Shown here: piece by piece, positions 9,307-16,792 of the stretch
How positions within the stretch are numbered: the stretch's first letter is position 1
Layout: each line of letters begins with the position of its first letter
Notes under the pieces: generated by a model
The model's database searches: none
What the model saw: the letters and a program-made list of their open reading frames with translations, nothing else
What the model was told of the DNA's origin: nothing
Program-made: the position numbers and the translations under genes
Assembly (NCBI RefSeq): GCF_009905535.1
Contig: NZ_JAAALA010000024.1
Span: 1 to 63,753 of the forward strand
DNA from: Caulobacter sp. SLTY
Lineage (GTDB): Bacteria; Pseudomonadota; Alphaproteobacteria; Caulobacterales; Caulobacteraceae
Direction of reading: 5' to 3'
DNA length: 63,753 nucleotides

Positions 9307-9776
9307 TTCGGCCGCTCCTTCTGGCGGGCTTTGAGCAGTTCGACCGTGGCGGCGATCCGCTCGGCCCGTTTGGCCGGGCTGCGCTTGGTGGCGTCGATCC
9401 AGGTCAGATAGGCGCGGCGGTAGAACTGGGCGATCTCGTCGAAAAAGGCGCCGGCCTCGGGCTCCGCGTCGAGGGCCGAGGCGATGTCCGGAGCCAGCCC
9501 CTCGCGCTGCGGGCCCTCGGGGGTGAGCATCACGTCGACCACATCCCCGGCGGCCAGGCCGCAATCGCGTCGCCAGGCGGCGCCCAGCCGCATGACCCAG
9601 GCCCCGTCCTGCGCCTCCAGCACGCCGCGATAGGCCATGCCGTCGATGGTCCCGGCCAGGTGATACACAGCCCGCTGACCCCACAGCGCCGCCGGCTCGA
9701 ACGGCGTCGGCAGGAAGACATGCCCCGCCGGGCCGGCGGTCAGGGTGGTCTGGAAGTGCTGGACCGGAAGGGTCAC
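9303..9776 (-). CDS. DUF1905/YdeI-type protein
   Basis: 157 aa from a GTG at 9776. The N-terminal half has the DUF1905 small beta-barrel pattern (FQTTLTAGPAGHVFLPTPFE, YRGVLEAQDGAWVMRLGAAW and a GLAAGDVVDVMLTPEG turn). The C-terminal half is the short YdeI/OmpD-associated helical tail with the typical RRAYLTWIDATKRSPAKRAERI ending split across two helices. Members have been called bacteriocin-protection or OmpD-associated proteins, without a defined biochemical activity. It overlaps the deacetylase by four bases and lies just after the rplT terminator. Confidence 0.82.
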   Translation of the reverse strand: MTLPVQHFQTTLTAGPAGHVFLPTPFEPAALWGQRAVYHLAGTIDGMAYRGVLEAQDGAWVMRLGAAWRRDCGLAAGDVVDVMLTPEGPQREGLAPDIASALDAEPEAGAFFDEIAQFYRRAYLTWIDATKRSPAKRAERIAATVELLKARQKERPK

Positions 9777-9814
9777 GGGGTCATCCTGCGGGTTGGAACG
9801 GGCGGATGGGGCGC

Positions 9815-9848
9815 AAACAAAAAGCCCCCCGGCTCACACCGAGGGGCT
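9815..9848 (-). terminator. Rho-independent terminator after rpmI-rplT
   Basis: Read on the minus strand, a ten-pair stem AGCCCCTCGG / CCGGGGGGCT (one G-U pair, loop TGTGAG) is followed directly by TTTTTGTTTG. It sits 33 bases after the rplT stop and before the DUF1905-deacetylase-pheS genes. It could act as a full terminator or as an attenuator if transcription of the pheS block comes from further up. Confidence 0.85.
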
Positions 9849-9880
9849 CTTCGATCTGTCAGGGCAGCAGCCCTAAACCA

Positions 9881-10237
9881 TCAAGCCAGCGCGGCGCGAA
9901 CCTTGTCGGCGATGGCCTTGAACGCGACGGGGTCCTGACCGGCGATGTCCGCCAGAACCTTGCGGTCGATCTCGACCCCGGCCTCGTCCAGGCCGTGGAT
10001 AAACTGCGAGTAGGTGAAGCCTTCCAGGCGGGCAGCGGCGTTGATCCGCTGGATCCACAGGCTGCGGAAGCTGCGCTTGCGGACCTTGCGGTCGCGGTAG
10101 GCGTACTGGCCGGCCTTGTCCACCGCGGCCTTGGCGGCGCGGATGGTGTTCTTGCGGCGCCCGTAGAAGCCCTTGGCCTGCTCGAGAACCTTCTTGTGCT
10201 TGGCGTGGGCGACGACGCCCCGTTTAACGCGAGCCAT
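9881..10237 (-). CDS. rplT: Large-subunit ribosomal protein L20
   Basis: 118 aa, typical length. It has the highly basic N-terminus [20 protein letters not shown], the [20 protein letters not shown] helix and the C-terminal globular part ending [22 protein letters not shown]20 binds 23S rRNA early in 50S assembly and, in several bacteria, represses its own operon. It lies 16 bases after rpmI with GGAGCG in front of the start. Confidence 0.98.
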   Translation of the reverse strand: MARVKRGVVAHAKHKKVLEQAKGFYGRRKNTIRAAKAAVDKAGQYAYRDRKVRKRSFRSLWIQRINAAARLEGFTYSQFIHGLDEAGVEIDRKVLADIAGQDPVAFKAIADKVRAALA

Positions 10238-10253
10238 TGTTCAGCGCTCCTTC

Positions 10254-10454
10254 TTACAGGCCGTAGGGCAGGTAGGTCATGATGGTCTTCTTGTCAGAAG
10301 CGCTCATGACCTTCGTGCCGCGCTGTTGGCGGATGTACTTGGAATTGTGGCTGATCAGGCGGTGGCGCTTGCCGGCGACGCCGGCTTTCAGCTTACCCGT
10401 GGCCGTCAGTTTGAAGCGCTTCTTGGCGCCCGACTTGGTTTTCAGTTTCGGCAT
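10254..10454 (-). CDS. rpmI: Large-subunit ribosomal protein L35
   Basis: 66 aa, full length for L35: [20 protein letters not shown], a [18 protein letters not shown] core and a [13 protein letters not shown] end. It is the first gene of the rpmI-rplT pair. The usual upstream partner infC is not present here; instead a divergent VOC gene begins 169 bases away. The 10455-10623 gap should hold the promoter and any L20-responsive leader, but no clear -35/-10 pair can be picked out by eye. Confidence 0.98.
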   Translation of the reverse strand: MPKLKTKSGAKKRFKLTATGKLKAGVAGKRHRLISHNSKYIRQQRGTKVMSASDKKTIMTYLPYGL

Positions 10455-10623
10455 TTTGCTCAGGGCGAACCCTGTCCTCTGGGACTAGCATTTGGACCGC
10501 CAAGGCATGCCATTTGGCCCGGCAGTCGCGGAAAGGCGAGGCTGATAGGGGATATGCGGCCGGAAGGCAAGCCAATCCTGCCAAGGCCTTGCCGCGCGGA
10601 GGCCGCCAACTATCTGCCCAACC

Positions 10624-11013
10624 ATGCGCCTTAACCAGGTCACCGTTCCGGCCCGCGATCTCGAGCAGTCCATCGGCTTCTACGAGGCGCTGGGTCTCAT
10701 CCTGATCGTCAAGAGTCCGCACTACGCTCGCTTCGAATGCCCGGACGGGGACGGCGAGCATCCGCCGACCTTTTCGCTGCACCTCGATCCGGACGCCACG
10801 CCCGGCGCGGCGAGCGTCTATTTCGAGCATGAGGCCCTCGACGAGGCGGTGGAGGCCCTGATCGACAAGGGCGTCACCTTCGACAGTGGGCCGGACGACC
10901 AGACCTGGCTGTGGCGTGAAGCCTGGACCACGGATCCCGCCGGGAACCGGGTCTGCCTGTATCGCGCGGGGGAAAACCGTCGCTTTCCGCCCTGGAGATT
11001 GAACACCCCGTGA
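10624..11013 (+). CDS. VOC-superfamily protein
   Basis: 129 aa. It begins with the vicinal-oxygen-chelate signature MRLNQVTVPARDLEQSIGFY and ends WREAWTTDPAGNRVCLYRAGE, where the DPAGNR turn and following strand are characteristic. It is divergent from rpmI and overlaps the following hydrolase gene by GTGA. No substrate can be proposed. It is only distantly similar to the VOC protein at 3.6-3.9 kb. Confidence 0.85.
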   Translation: MRLNQVTVPARDLEQSIGFYEALGLILIVKSPHYARFECPDGDGEHPPTFSLHLDPDATPGAASVYFEHEALDEAVEALIDKGVTFDSGPDDQTWLWREAWTTDPAGNRVCLYRAGENRRFPPWRLNTP

Positions 11014-11882
11014 GCCCCGAACAGATGACCCGACGCACCGGCCTGATCGGCCTGGCCGGCGCCTTCCTCGCCGCCTGCACCCCGGCCCGCCTGCTTGACG
11101 CGGTGGTCGCGGACGACGCGGCGGCCACCCTGGTCAAGGACGTCTCCTTCGGCGACAGCCCGAGGCTGAAGCTGGACGTCTACGGCCCGCCCAGAGGCGC
11201 CAAAGGCGCGCCGGTCGCGATCTTCATCTACGGCGGCGGCTGGTCCAGCGGTTCGCGCAGGGAATACCAGTGGACCGGAAAGATGCTGGCCGCCCAGGGC
11301 TTCGTCACGGTCGTGCCCGACTACCGGCTGACGCCCGAGGTGAAGTTCCCGACCTTCATCGAGGATGTCGCCCAGGCCGTGCGCTGGGCCGTCGATCATG
11401 CGGCTGAGCATGGCGGCGATCCCTCGCGGATCGTCCTGATCGGCCATTCGGCCGGGGCCTACAACGCCGCCATGGTGGCGCTCGACCCCCGCTATCTCAA
11501 GGCGGTCGGGGTGGACCGCAAGCGGATCAAGGCCTTCGCGGGCCTGGCCGGCCCCTACTATTTCCCCAACCTCGATGGCCCGATCCTGAGCCGCACCTTC
11601 GGCGGGACGGATGACAAGATCTACCAGACGCTGGACTACGCCACTGCCGGCTCACCGGCCGCCTTCCTGGTCGCCGGCAGCGCGGACCGGACGGTTCTGC
11701 CGCGCAATACCGAGCGGCTGGCGGCGGCCCTTCGCAAGGAGGGGGTCGAGGTGGAGTCGAAAATCTATGCGGGCCTGAGCCACGCCGACGTCCTGCTCCA
11801 CCTGTCCCGGACCTTCCGGGGCCGATCGAGCGTCTACGCCGACATGACCGGCTTTCTGCGCAAGCAGGTTGGCCTGAGCTGA
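11010..11882 (+). CDS. Lipoprotein alpha/beta hydrolase (esterase, HSL/BD-FAE-like)
   Basis: 290 aa starting at a GTG that overlaps the preceding stop; an ATG at 11025 (MTRRTGLIGL) is an alternative. A lipobox FLAAC places the lipidated cysteine at residue 23. The hydrolase domain shows the oxyanion loop YGGGWSSGS, the nucleophile elbow GHSAG (Ser147), the acid in GSADRTVLP and the histidine in GLSHADVL. This gives a complete catalytic triad for an envelope-anchored carboxylesterase. The acyl substrate is unknown. Confidence 0.85.
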   Translation: MSPEQMTRRTGLIGLAGAFLAACTPARLLDAVVADDAAATLVKDVSFGDSPRLKLDVYGPPRGAKGAPVAIFIYGGGWSSGSRREYQWTGKMLAAQGFVTVVPDYRLTPEVKFPTFIEDVAQAVRWAVDHAAEHGGDPSRIVLIGHSAGAYNAAMVALDPRYLKAVGVDRKRIKAFAGLAGPYYFPNLDGPILSRTFGGTDDKIYQTLDYATAGSPAAFLVAGSADRTVLPRNTERLAAALRKEGVEVESKIYAGLSHADVLLHLSRTFRGRSSVYADMTGFLRKQVGLS

Positions 11883-11885
11883 CGG

Positions 11886-12401
11886 CTACTCTTCCTCGCG
11901 GGCGTATTTGAGGATCAGCGAGAGGGTCCAGTCATAGCCCTCCTCGCCCTCGACCACGTCGATGGATTCGACGTCGTCGATCAGCCACCGCCCGCCGATC
12001 TTCTGGAAGTAGAAGGCCAACAGGCTTTCCTGGTCGAAGTTCCTGAACGCCACGGTTACCACCCGCCGGTCGGTCCGGCGCCAGACCGTGCGCTGCTCGA
12101 TCTCGACCCCGCTCAGCTGCCAGTCCTGGCCGTTGACCCAGAAGAAGAAGTCGAGCCGTCCCAGCTCATCGCCCCGATCACGGTCCTCGTCCTTGAAGGC
12201 CTGGGCCAGGGCGGGCGTGTAGAGGTCGTCGGGCGGGTTGTAGGCGGGGCCTTCGTCACCCGCCGGCCGATTTTGCTCCTTGATCAGCGCCGCGTAGATG
12301 TCGGCGATGATCACCTTCGGCTCGGCGTCGCGCGGAGCCGCCCGGGCGGCCGGCGCGACGGCTAAGAGGCTGAAAAACAAGGCTGCGATGATGCGGCGCA
12401 T
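11886..12401 (-). CDS. Exported protein, DUF3828-like
   Basis: 171 aa from the ATG at 12401, which has GGGGGAG ahead of it; the frame is open ten codons further up but without a ribosome site. Signal peptide MRRIIAALFFSLLAVAPAARA. The mature part is acidic, with a DDLYTPALAQAF segment, two central strands (DFFFWVNGQDWQL, RRVVTVAFRNF) and a GGRWLIDDVE turn. This is the pattern of the small NTF2-like DUF3828 group. No catalytic residues can be named. It converges on the esterase gene with three bases between them. Confidence 0.7.
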   Translation of the reverse strand: MRRIIAALFFSLLAVAPAARAAPRDAEPKVIIADIYAALIKEQNRPAGDEGPAYNPPDDLYTPALAQAFKDEDRDRGDELGRLDFFFWVNGQDWQLSGVEIEQRTVWRRTDRRVVTVAFRNFDQESLLAFYFQKIGGRWLIDDVESIDVVEGEEGYDWTLSLILKYAREEE

Positions 12402-12615
12402 GCGGCGGGGCTCCCCCAGGGTGAGGACCAATCCTGGCTTGGGATCGCGCCGGCCGCCAGACCCGAAACGGGGGGTCGGCGGGGGTTATCTGATCAGCGT
12501 TCATATTGCGGTGCATTGAAGGGGGGCGGCCGAGAGGCTATATGCACCTCCCCTCGGCGACCTTTTTTGTGTGGCGCCGCCCATCTCGATCCCCAGCTTT
12601 GAGGCATCTCCCCCC

Positions 12616-12972
12616 ATGCTGCTGACCATGATGAAGGCCAAGCTTCACCGCGCCACCGTGACCCAGGCGGACCTGGATTACGAAGGCTCGATCGCCATCG
12701 ACCGTGACCTGCTGGACGCCTCGGGCATCCTGCCGCACGAGCAGGTCGACGTGCTGAACATCACCAACGGCGCCCGCTTCACCACCTACGCCATCGAGGC
12801 GCCGCGGGGTTCGCGCGTGTTCGGCGTCAACGGCGCCGCCGCCCGCCTGGTCCAGAAGGGCGACAAGATCATTGTCGTGACCTATGGCCAGCTGCCGGCC
12901 GAGGAAGCCCGCAACTACAACCCCACCGTCGTGCTGCTCGACGATCAGAACGAGATCAAGCGGGCGGCCTAG
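12616..12972 (+). CDS. panD: Aspartate 1-decarboxylase (pro-enzyme)
   Basis: 118 aa. Converts L-aspartate to beta-alanine for pantothenate and coenzyme A synthesis. The start [20 protein letters not shown] aligns residue for residue with Escherichia coli PanD, putting the self-cleavage site at Gly24-Ser25 in YEGS, which generates the pyruvoyl cofactor. [20 protein letters not shown] and [12 protein letters not shown] are the other conserved blocks. The frame is open to 12571 but the extra residues are not part of the family. A gene for CoA supply fits the many CoA-dependent pathways further right, though the link is only by theme. Confidence 0.96.
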   Translation: MLLTMMKAKLHRATVTQADLDYEGSIAIDRDLLDASGILPHEQVDVLNITNGARFTTYAIEAPRGSRVFGVNGAAARLVQKGDKIIVVTYGQLPAEEARNYNPTVVLLDDQNEIKRAA

Positions 12973-13102
12973 AGCTTTGCTCCAGGGTCGTCCTGGTCGC
13001 GCGCCTGAACCGACAACCGGCTTCCACCTGTCGGAACGCGCTCCGGGGCTTTTTCCCCGCGGCCGGATGGCGCAAGGTGCTCCCCTGATTGGGAGAAACG
13101 CC

Positions 13103-13579
13103 ATGCGCCGCCTCGTTCCTGTTTTCGGATATCTTGTCGCTGCCGCAGTGCTGGCTGCCTGTTCTCAGGGCGGCCAGAACAAGACCGGCGCGGACACAGA
13201 CGCGTTGGGCGCGGCCATCTCCAAGGCCATCGGCGGCCAGAGCACCTGTGTGCTGATCATGGAGCCGGGCGGGACCAAGCCAGTCTACCAGTATGGCGCC
13301 ACCACCCCCTGCGGCCGGGGTCTGCCGACCTGCCAGGATGAAGGCGGGCTGATGAGTGCTCGGGACTTCGCCGCCCTGGCGGCCCAGGGCGTCGATCGCG
13401 CGGCCAGCTGCGACAGCAGCCCGGGCTTCACCACCGCCTGGGCCTCCGGGCCGATCACCGGCAAGGACGGGCGCAAGCTGGTCTATGCGGCGGTGATGGA
13501 CGAGCCGAACGAGAAGTCCCTGCCCGGACGCGAGATCAAGGCGCGGCTTGAGCCCGCCCTGGTCGAGGGCGGGCTCTGA
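13103..13579 (+). CDS. Small lipoprotein of unknown function
   Basis: 158 aa from the ATG at 13103, with GGGAG ten bases upstream. Signal sequence and lipobox VLAAC give a lipidated Cys20. The mature part has four further cysteines (STCVL, TTPCG, PTCQD, AASCDSS) that could form two disulfides in the periplasm, and a C-terminal WASGPITGKDGRKLVYAAVM segment. No family is recognised. The last codons encode a perfect 11-bp hairpin, described separately. Confidence 0.75.
   Translation: MRRLVPVFGYLVAAAVLAACSQGGQNKTGADTDALGAAISKAIGGQSTCVLIMEPGGTKPVYQYGATTPCGRGLPTCQDEGGLMSARDFAALAAQGVDRAASCDSSPGFTTAWASGPITGKDGRKLVYAAVMDEPNEKSLPGREIKARLEPALVEGGL
13550..13576. terminator. Perfect GC-rich hairpin at the end of a convergent gene pair
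   Basis: GAGCCCGCCCT, loop GGTCG, AGGGCGGGCTC: an 11-pair stem with no mismatches, finishing one base before the TGA of the lipoprotein gene and 15 bases from the stop of the convergent SIMPL gene. There is no T-tract on either side, so it would be an atypical, bidirectional terminator or 3'-end stabiliser. Confidence 0.45.
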
Positions 13580-13590
13580 GCCGAGGCGCT

Positions 13591-14328
13591 CTACTTCACC
13601 AGTTCGTAGGTCGCGCTGACGCCGATGGTGACCTTCAACTCTCCGGCCTCGACCGGGGTTGAGGCGTCCTTCATCTCGGCGCGGGCGAAGCTGGCCATGG
13701 GCATAGGCGGCTGCGGCGCATAACCGCCCGACTCGCTGAAGGTCACCAGGCGCGCGACGCGGTAGCCCAGCGACTTGGCGTAGAGATCGGCCTTGGCCTG
13801 GAGGGCCTTGACCGCTTCCAGCCGCGCGGCGTCCTCCGCCGCGTCGGCCTTGTCGATGCCGAAGCTGATGCCGCCGACGTTGGTGGCGCCGGAGTTCACC
13901 GAGGCGTCGACCACCGTTCCCAGCTTGCCCAGGTCACGCACCACGATCGTCACCTGATTGGTGGCCTGATAGCCGGTCAGCCGGGGCGGCAGGTTCTCCT
14001 GATAGACGTACTGCGGATTGAGCTGCAGGCCGGAGGTCTGGATGTCCTTGGCGTCGATGCCGGCCCGCTTCAGGCTGGCGATCACCTGGGTCATCTTGGC
14101 GGCGTTGGCGCGCATGGCGTCGGCGGCGGTGGCGCCGTCGGTCTGCACGCCGAGCGTGATGGTGGCCATGTCGGGCGCGCGGCGCACCTCGCCCTGGGCC
14201 GAGAGGTTCAGAGTGGTGGCGCGGAAGGCGGCCTCGGCGCTCGGGGCCTGCGCGAGCGCGGCGCTGGCGCCGGCGGTCCCGGCCAGGATCAGGGCGCTCA
14301 TGGCGGTGGCGCGGAACAGGGATTTCAT
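13591..14328 (-). CDS. SIMPL-domain (DUF541) periplasmic protein
   Basis: 245 aa with a signal peptide (MKSLFRATAMSALILAGTAG...ALAQ). The SIMPL domain is complete: start LNLSAQGEVRRAPDMATITLGV, the GIDAKDIQTSGLQLNPQY segment, the GYQATNQVTIVVRDLGKLG strand-helix and the VGGISFGIDKADAAEDAARL region. Members are oligomeric periplasmic or outer-membrane proteins (Brucella BP26, E. coli YggE) tied to envelope stress, without enzymatic activity. It stands alone on the minus strand. Confidence 0.9.
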   Translation of the reverse strand: MKSLFRATAMSALILAGTAGASAALAQAPSAEAAFRATTLNLSAQGEVRRAPDMATITLGVQTDGATAADAMRANAAKMTQVIASLKRAGIDAKDIQTSGLQLNPQYVYQENLPPRLTGYQATNQVTIVVRDLGKLGTVVDASVNSGATNVGGISFGIDKADAAEDAARLEAVKALQAKADLYAKSLGYRVARLVTFSESGGYAPQPPMPMASFARAEMKDASTPVEAGELKVTIGVSATYELVK

Positions 14329-14382
14329 GACGTTCAGTCTCCGACCTGTCGGTCCGGTTGATCCGGTCCGTACGGGAGACCT

Positions 14383-15486
14383 TTAAGCCGATCCAACCTG
14401 AATGGTTGCTGTCCGCTTCGTTGCCCGTTCGCCAGCCGCCCAGCGCCGGGCCGGCCGGTCGATCCAGCGCTCGGCCAGGGCGGCCGCGACGATGGCCAGG
14501 GCGGCGGCCAGACCATACCAGGCCAGCCGCGCGGGCAGGGGCAGGCCGGCGGGCTCCAGGTATTTGAAGGCCACCAGGATCGGCCCGTGCAGCACATAGA
14601 GGCCGTAGGACAGCCGCCCGAGCAGAGCGTTGATCCCCGCCGCCCGGGCGCTGACCCTGGTGTTGGCGGCCAGCACCACCAGCAGGGGGAAGAGGATCAG
14701 CACGGCGCCGAGGTCATAGAGCGGCGACAAGCCGGGGACGGGCAGGGCGACCAGCAGCAGGGCAGCGGGGAGCAGCCAGCCGGCGTTGGCCGCGCTCACG
14801 CTTTGGAACCTCCCGGCCGCCCACCAGCGATGCAGCAGGATGCCGAGCGGGAAGGCGAAAAGCACGCGGGCCCAGCCGACGAAATAGCTCCACGGTCCGG
14901 CAGAGCGGCCGGGATCGTTGTTGGCGAAGCCGCCGTCGAACTGCCCCGTGGCCAGCGTGACGCCGATCAGGACCACGGCCGCCACGCCGGTCAGCGTCGC
15001 CAGCCGCCTATCGGTCAGCCAGCGGGCCGCATAGCCGTAGGCGACATTGATCCACAGTTCCAATTGCAGCGACCACGCCGGCCCGTTGAACGGAACCACC
15101 AGCCCGCCGCCCAGCCACGGCAGGAAAAGCGCCGCCAGCACCAGCAGCAGCAGGGGTTGATCCTCCAGGCCGCGCTGGCCGCCAAAGGCCAGCCCCGCCG
15201 CCACCGCCGCGCCCAGCAACAAGCCGGCCAGGGCCAGGGGGTAGAGCCGCACCAGCCGCTTGCCGGCGAACCAGGTCCCGGCGCCGCCCTCGGCCAGCCG
15301 CGCGCCATAGCCCGCAGACAGCACAAAGCCGCTCATCAGGAAGAACAGGTCGACCATCAGGTAGCCATGGCCGAGCAGCCCCGACCCCATGGCTCCGGCG
15401 ATGTGCAGCCCCATGACGATCAGCGCGGCGACCCCGCGCACCCCATCGAGCGCCGCCAACCTCGGAACGCCTTGGACGCCGCTCAC
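14383..15486 (-). CDS. Acyltransferase 3 family membrane protein (OafA/YrhL-like)
   Basis: 367 aa, about ten membrane helices. The N-terminus LAALDGVRGVAALIVMGLHI and MVDLFFLMSGFVLSAGYGAR carry the family's DxxRGxAA and FFxxSGF signatures; the conserved His in the first helix is present. Such proteins move acyl groups, usually acetyl or succinyl, from cytoplasmic donors onto surface sugars such as O-antigen, or onto peptidoglycan. It starts at a GTG overlapping the stop of the sterol-desaturase-like gene by GTGA, so the two are probably co-expressed. The acceptor is unknown. Confidence 0.9.
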   Translation of the reverse strand: MSGVQGVPRLAALDGVRGVAALIVMGLHIAGAMGSGLLGHGYLMVDLFFLMSGFVLSAGYGARLAEGGAGTWFAGKRLVRLYPLALAGLLLGAAVAAGLAFGGQRGLEDQPLLLLVLAALFLPWLGGGLVVPFNGPAWSLQLELWINVAYGYAARWLTDRRLATLTGVAAVVLIGVTLATGQFDGGFANNDPGRSAGPWSYFVGWARVLFAFPLGILLHRWWAAGRFQSVSAANAGWLLPAALLLVALPVPGLSPLYDLGAVLILFPLLVVLAANTRVSARAAGINALLGRLSYGLYVLHGPILVAFKYLEPAGLPLPARLAWYGLAAALAIVAAALAERWIDRPARRWAAGERATKRTATIQVGSA

Positions 15487-16499
15487 GCCTCCGCCTCGCC
15501 CACCGGCCGGCGGCCCAGGCCCGCGGCCCTGGCGACGGGCAGGACCATACCCTCCATCACCGTCTCATGCTTCGACTCGCCGGGCTCCAGGCCGAACTCC
15601 AGCGCCATCTTCGTGCGGTCCGGCGTGTAGAGGGTGCCGAACAGCCAGTCCCACAGGGTGGTCAGGCTGCCCAGGTTGCTGCCGAAGTGCGCGGGGTTGG
15701 TCGAGTGGTGAATCTGGTGGTGCGCCGGGCTGTAGACCACCCGGCCCAGTACGCCCGGGAAGGTGATCCACAGGTGCGAATGCTGCAGGTGCTGGACGGC
15801 ATAGAGCCCGGCTAGGGCGATCACGTTGCGATCCCAGACGGTGAAGGCCCCGGCCGGCTCACCCAGCGCCCAGGTCAGCACGGCGTTCGCCGTGCCCATC
15901 ATGACCGCCAGCAGGTTGGCGAACAGCACACCCTCGATCGGATGGACCCGGAAATTGGTCAGCGGCGAGAGGTGTTCGGCGCTGTGGTGGACCTTGTGGA
16001 TCTCCCACATCCAGGGGATGCGGTGGCTGAGGAAATGGATGGTCCAGTAGGCCAGCTCCCCGGTCAGGAAGAGCGCCACCGTCCCCACGATCAGCGCCCC
16101 GACCGGCCCGATCACCGACCCCGGCCCCTCGCCGAGACCGGCGCGCATGCCTTCCAGCAGCCAGCCGCTGATCACCGCCTGCGAGGCGATGGCCCAGCCG
16201 AACAGGCCGCCGAACAGCACCACGTTGAACAGGAAAAAGCCGATGTCGGTGCGCCCCGAGGCGCTGGCCCACAGCCGGCGCGGCATCAGCGCCCGGACCA
16301 GAACCTTCACCGGAACCGGCCGCTTCCCCGGCCGGCGGGTCATCAGAAGGAACAGCCCCCCGATCGCCAGCGCCGCCAGCAGCGAGGCCAGCGATCCCGG
16401 CGAGCCCGGCGCCACGAACACGCCGACCAGCCGCAGCCCGGCATCCTGCGCCGCGCCCATCGCCGCTCCCGCCAAGTCCTGAACCCCGAATGGGGACAT
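15483..16499 (-). CDS. Sterol desaturase / fatty acid hydroxylase family protein
   Basis: 338 aa integral membrane di-iron oxygenase. The eight-histidine signature is visible as HFLSH, EIHKVHHS and PAHHQIHHS, with an additional LQHSH between. Four or more hydrophobic segments flank it. Family members hydroxylate or desaturate lipids such as sterols, hopanoids, carotenoids or fatty acids. In Caulobacterales, lipid or carotenoid hydroxylation is plausible. Coupled (GTGA) to the acyltransferase 3 gene: a hydroxylated lipid then acylated would be a coherent pathway, but this is inference. Confidence 0.9.
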   Translation of the reverse strand: MSPFGVQDLAGAAMGAAQDAGLRLVGVFVAPGSPGSLASLLAALAIGGLFLLMTRRPGKRPVPVKVLVRALMPRRLWASASGRTDIGFFLFNVVLFGGLFGWAIASQAVISGWLLEGMRAGLGEGPGSVIGPVGALIVGTVALFLTGELAYWTIHFLSHRIPWMWEIHKVHHSAEHLSPLTNFRVHPIEGVLFANLLAVMMGTANAVLTWALGEPAGAFTVWDRNVIALAGLYAVQHLQHSHLWITFPGVLGRVVYSPAHHQIHHSTNPAHFGSNLGSLTTLWDWLFGTLYTPDRTKMALEFGLEPGESKHETVMEGMVLPVARAAGLGRRPVGEAEA

Positions 16500-16617
16500 C
16501 CCGCCCGCCCTCGACCCACTGCTGGGCGACCGTTGTAGCGAGGTACGGTGAGCCCTTCCTTAAAGCCGCCTGGCCCTTTCGACGCGGGCCGCCGCATGCT
16601 AGGCGCGTCTGACCCAA

Positions 16618-16693
16618 GGGGGTGTAGCTCAATGGTTAGAGCCGACCGCTCATAACGGTCTGGTTGCAGGTTCGAGTCCTGCCGCCCCTACCA
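16618..16693 (+). tRNA. tRNA with CAT anticodon (elongator Met or lysidine-type Ile2)
   Basis: Complete cloverleaf of 76 nt with encoded CCA. Acceptor GGGGGTG/CGCCCCT (G-U at the first and sixth pairs), D stem GCTC/GAGC with an eight-base loop, anticodon stem GACCG/CGGTC, loop CTCATAA giving CAT, variable TGGTT, T stem GCAGG/CCTGC with TTCGAGT. It is not an initiator, which would have three G-C pairs under the anticodon loop. The short D loop and TGGTT variable region look more like E. coli tRNA-Ile2 than elongator tRNA-Met, so a TilS-modified isoleucine tRNA is possible. Confidence 0.93.
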
Positions 16694-16750
16694 ATCCCTT
16701 CTCCCGCCCAAACCACGACCGGCCCGCAGGGACTTGCATGGCCCGACTTT

Positions 16751-16780
16751 AAACATATAACTAAGATAACTAATTAATCA
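16751..16780 (+). promoter_or_regulatory. AT-rich operator-like motif (copy A), before acyl-CoA dehydrogenase
   Basis: Contains TAACTAATTAAT at 16767-16778, preceded by a second TAACTA at 16758-16763, in an otherwise GC-rich region. The core ends 14 bases before the TTG start, between promoter and ribosome site, where a repressor would act. Five other promoter regions up to 37.2 kb carry the same motif. Confidence 0.6.
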
Positions 16781-16792
16781 TGGGAGGCGAGG

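Noticed and set aside
8365..9684. A 439-aa version of the deacetylase
   Set aside because: The extra N-terminus is out-of-frame DUF1905 sequence; the ATG at 9306 gives a clean signal peptide and a four-base overlap.
10455..10623. A missed infC start or leader gene upstream of rpmI
   Set aside because: No open frame with IF3 sequence on either strand; only short shadows.
16694..16792. The AT-rich stretch after the tRNA as an integration (att) site
   Set aside because: No integrase gene and no repeat of the tRNA 3' end nearby; the AT-rich sequence recurs at five other promoters, so a regulatory role fits better.
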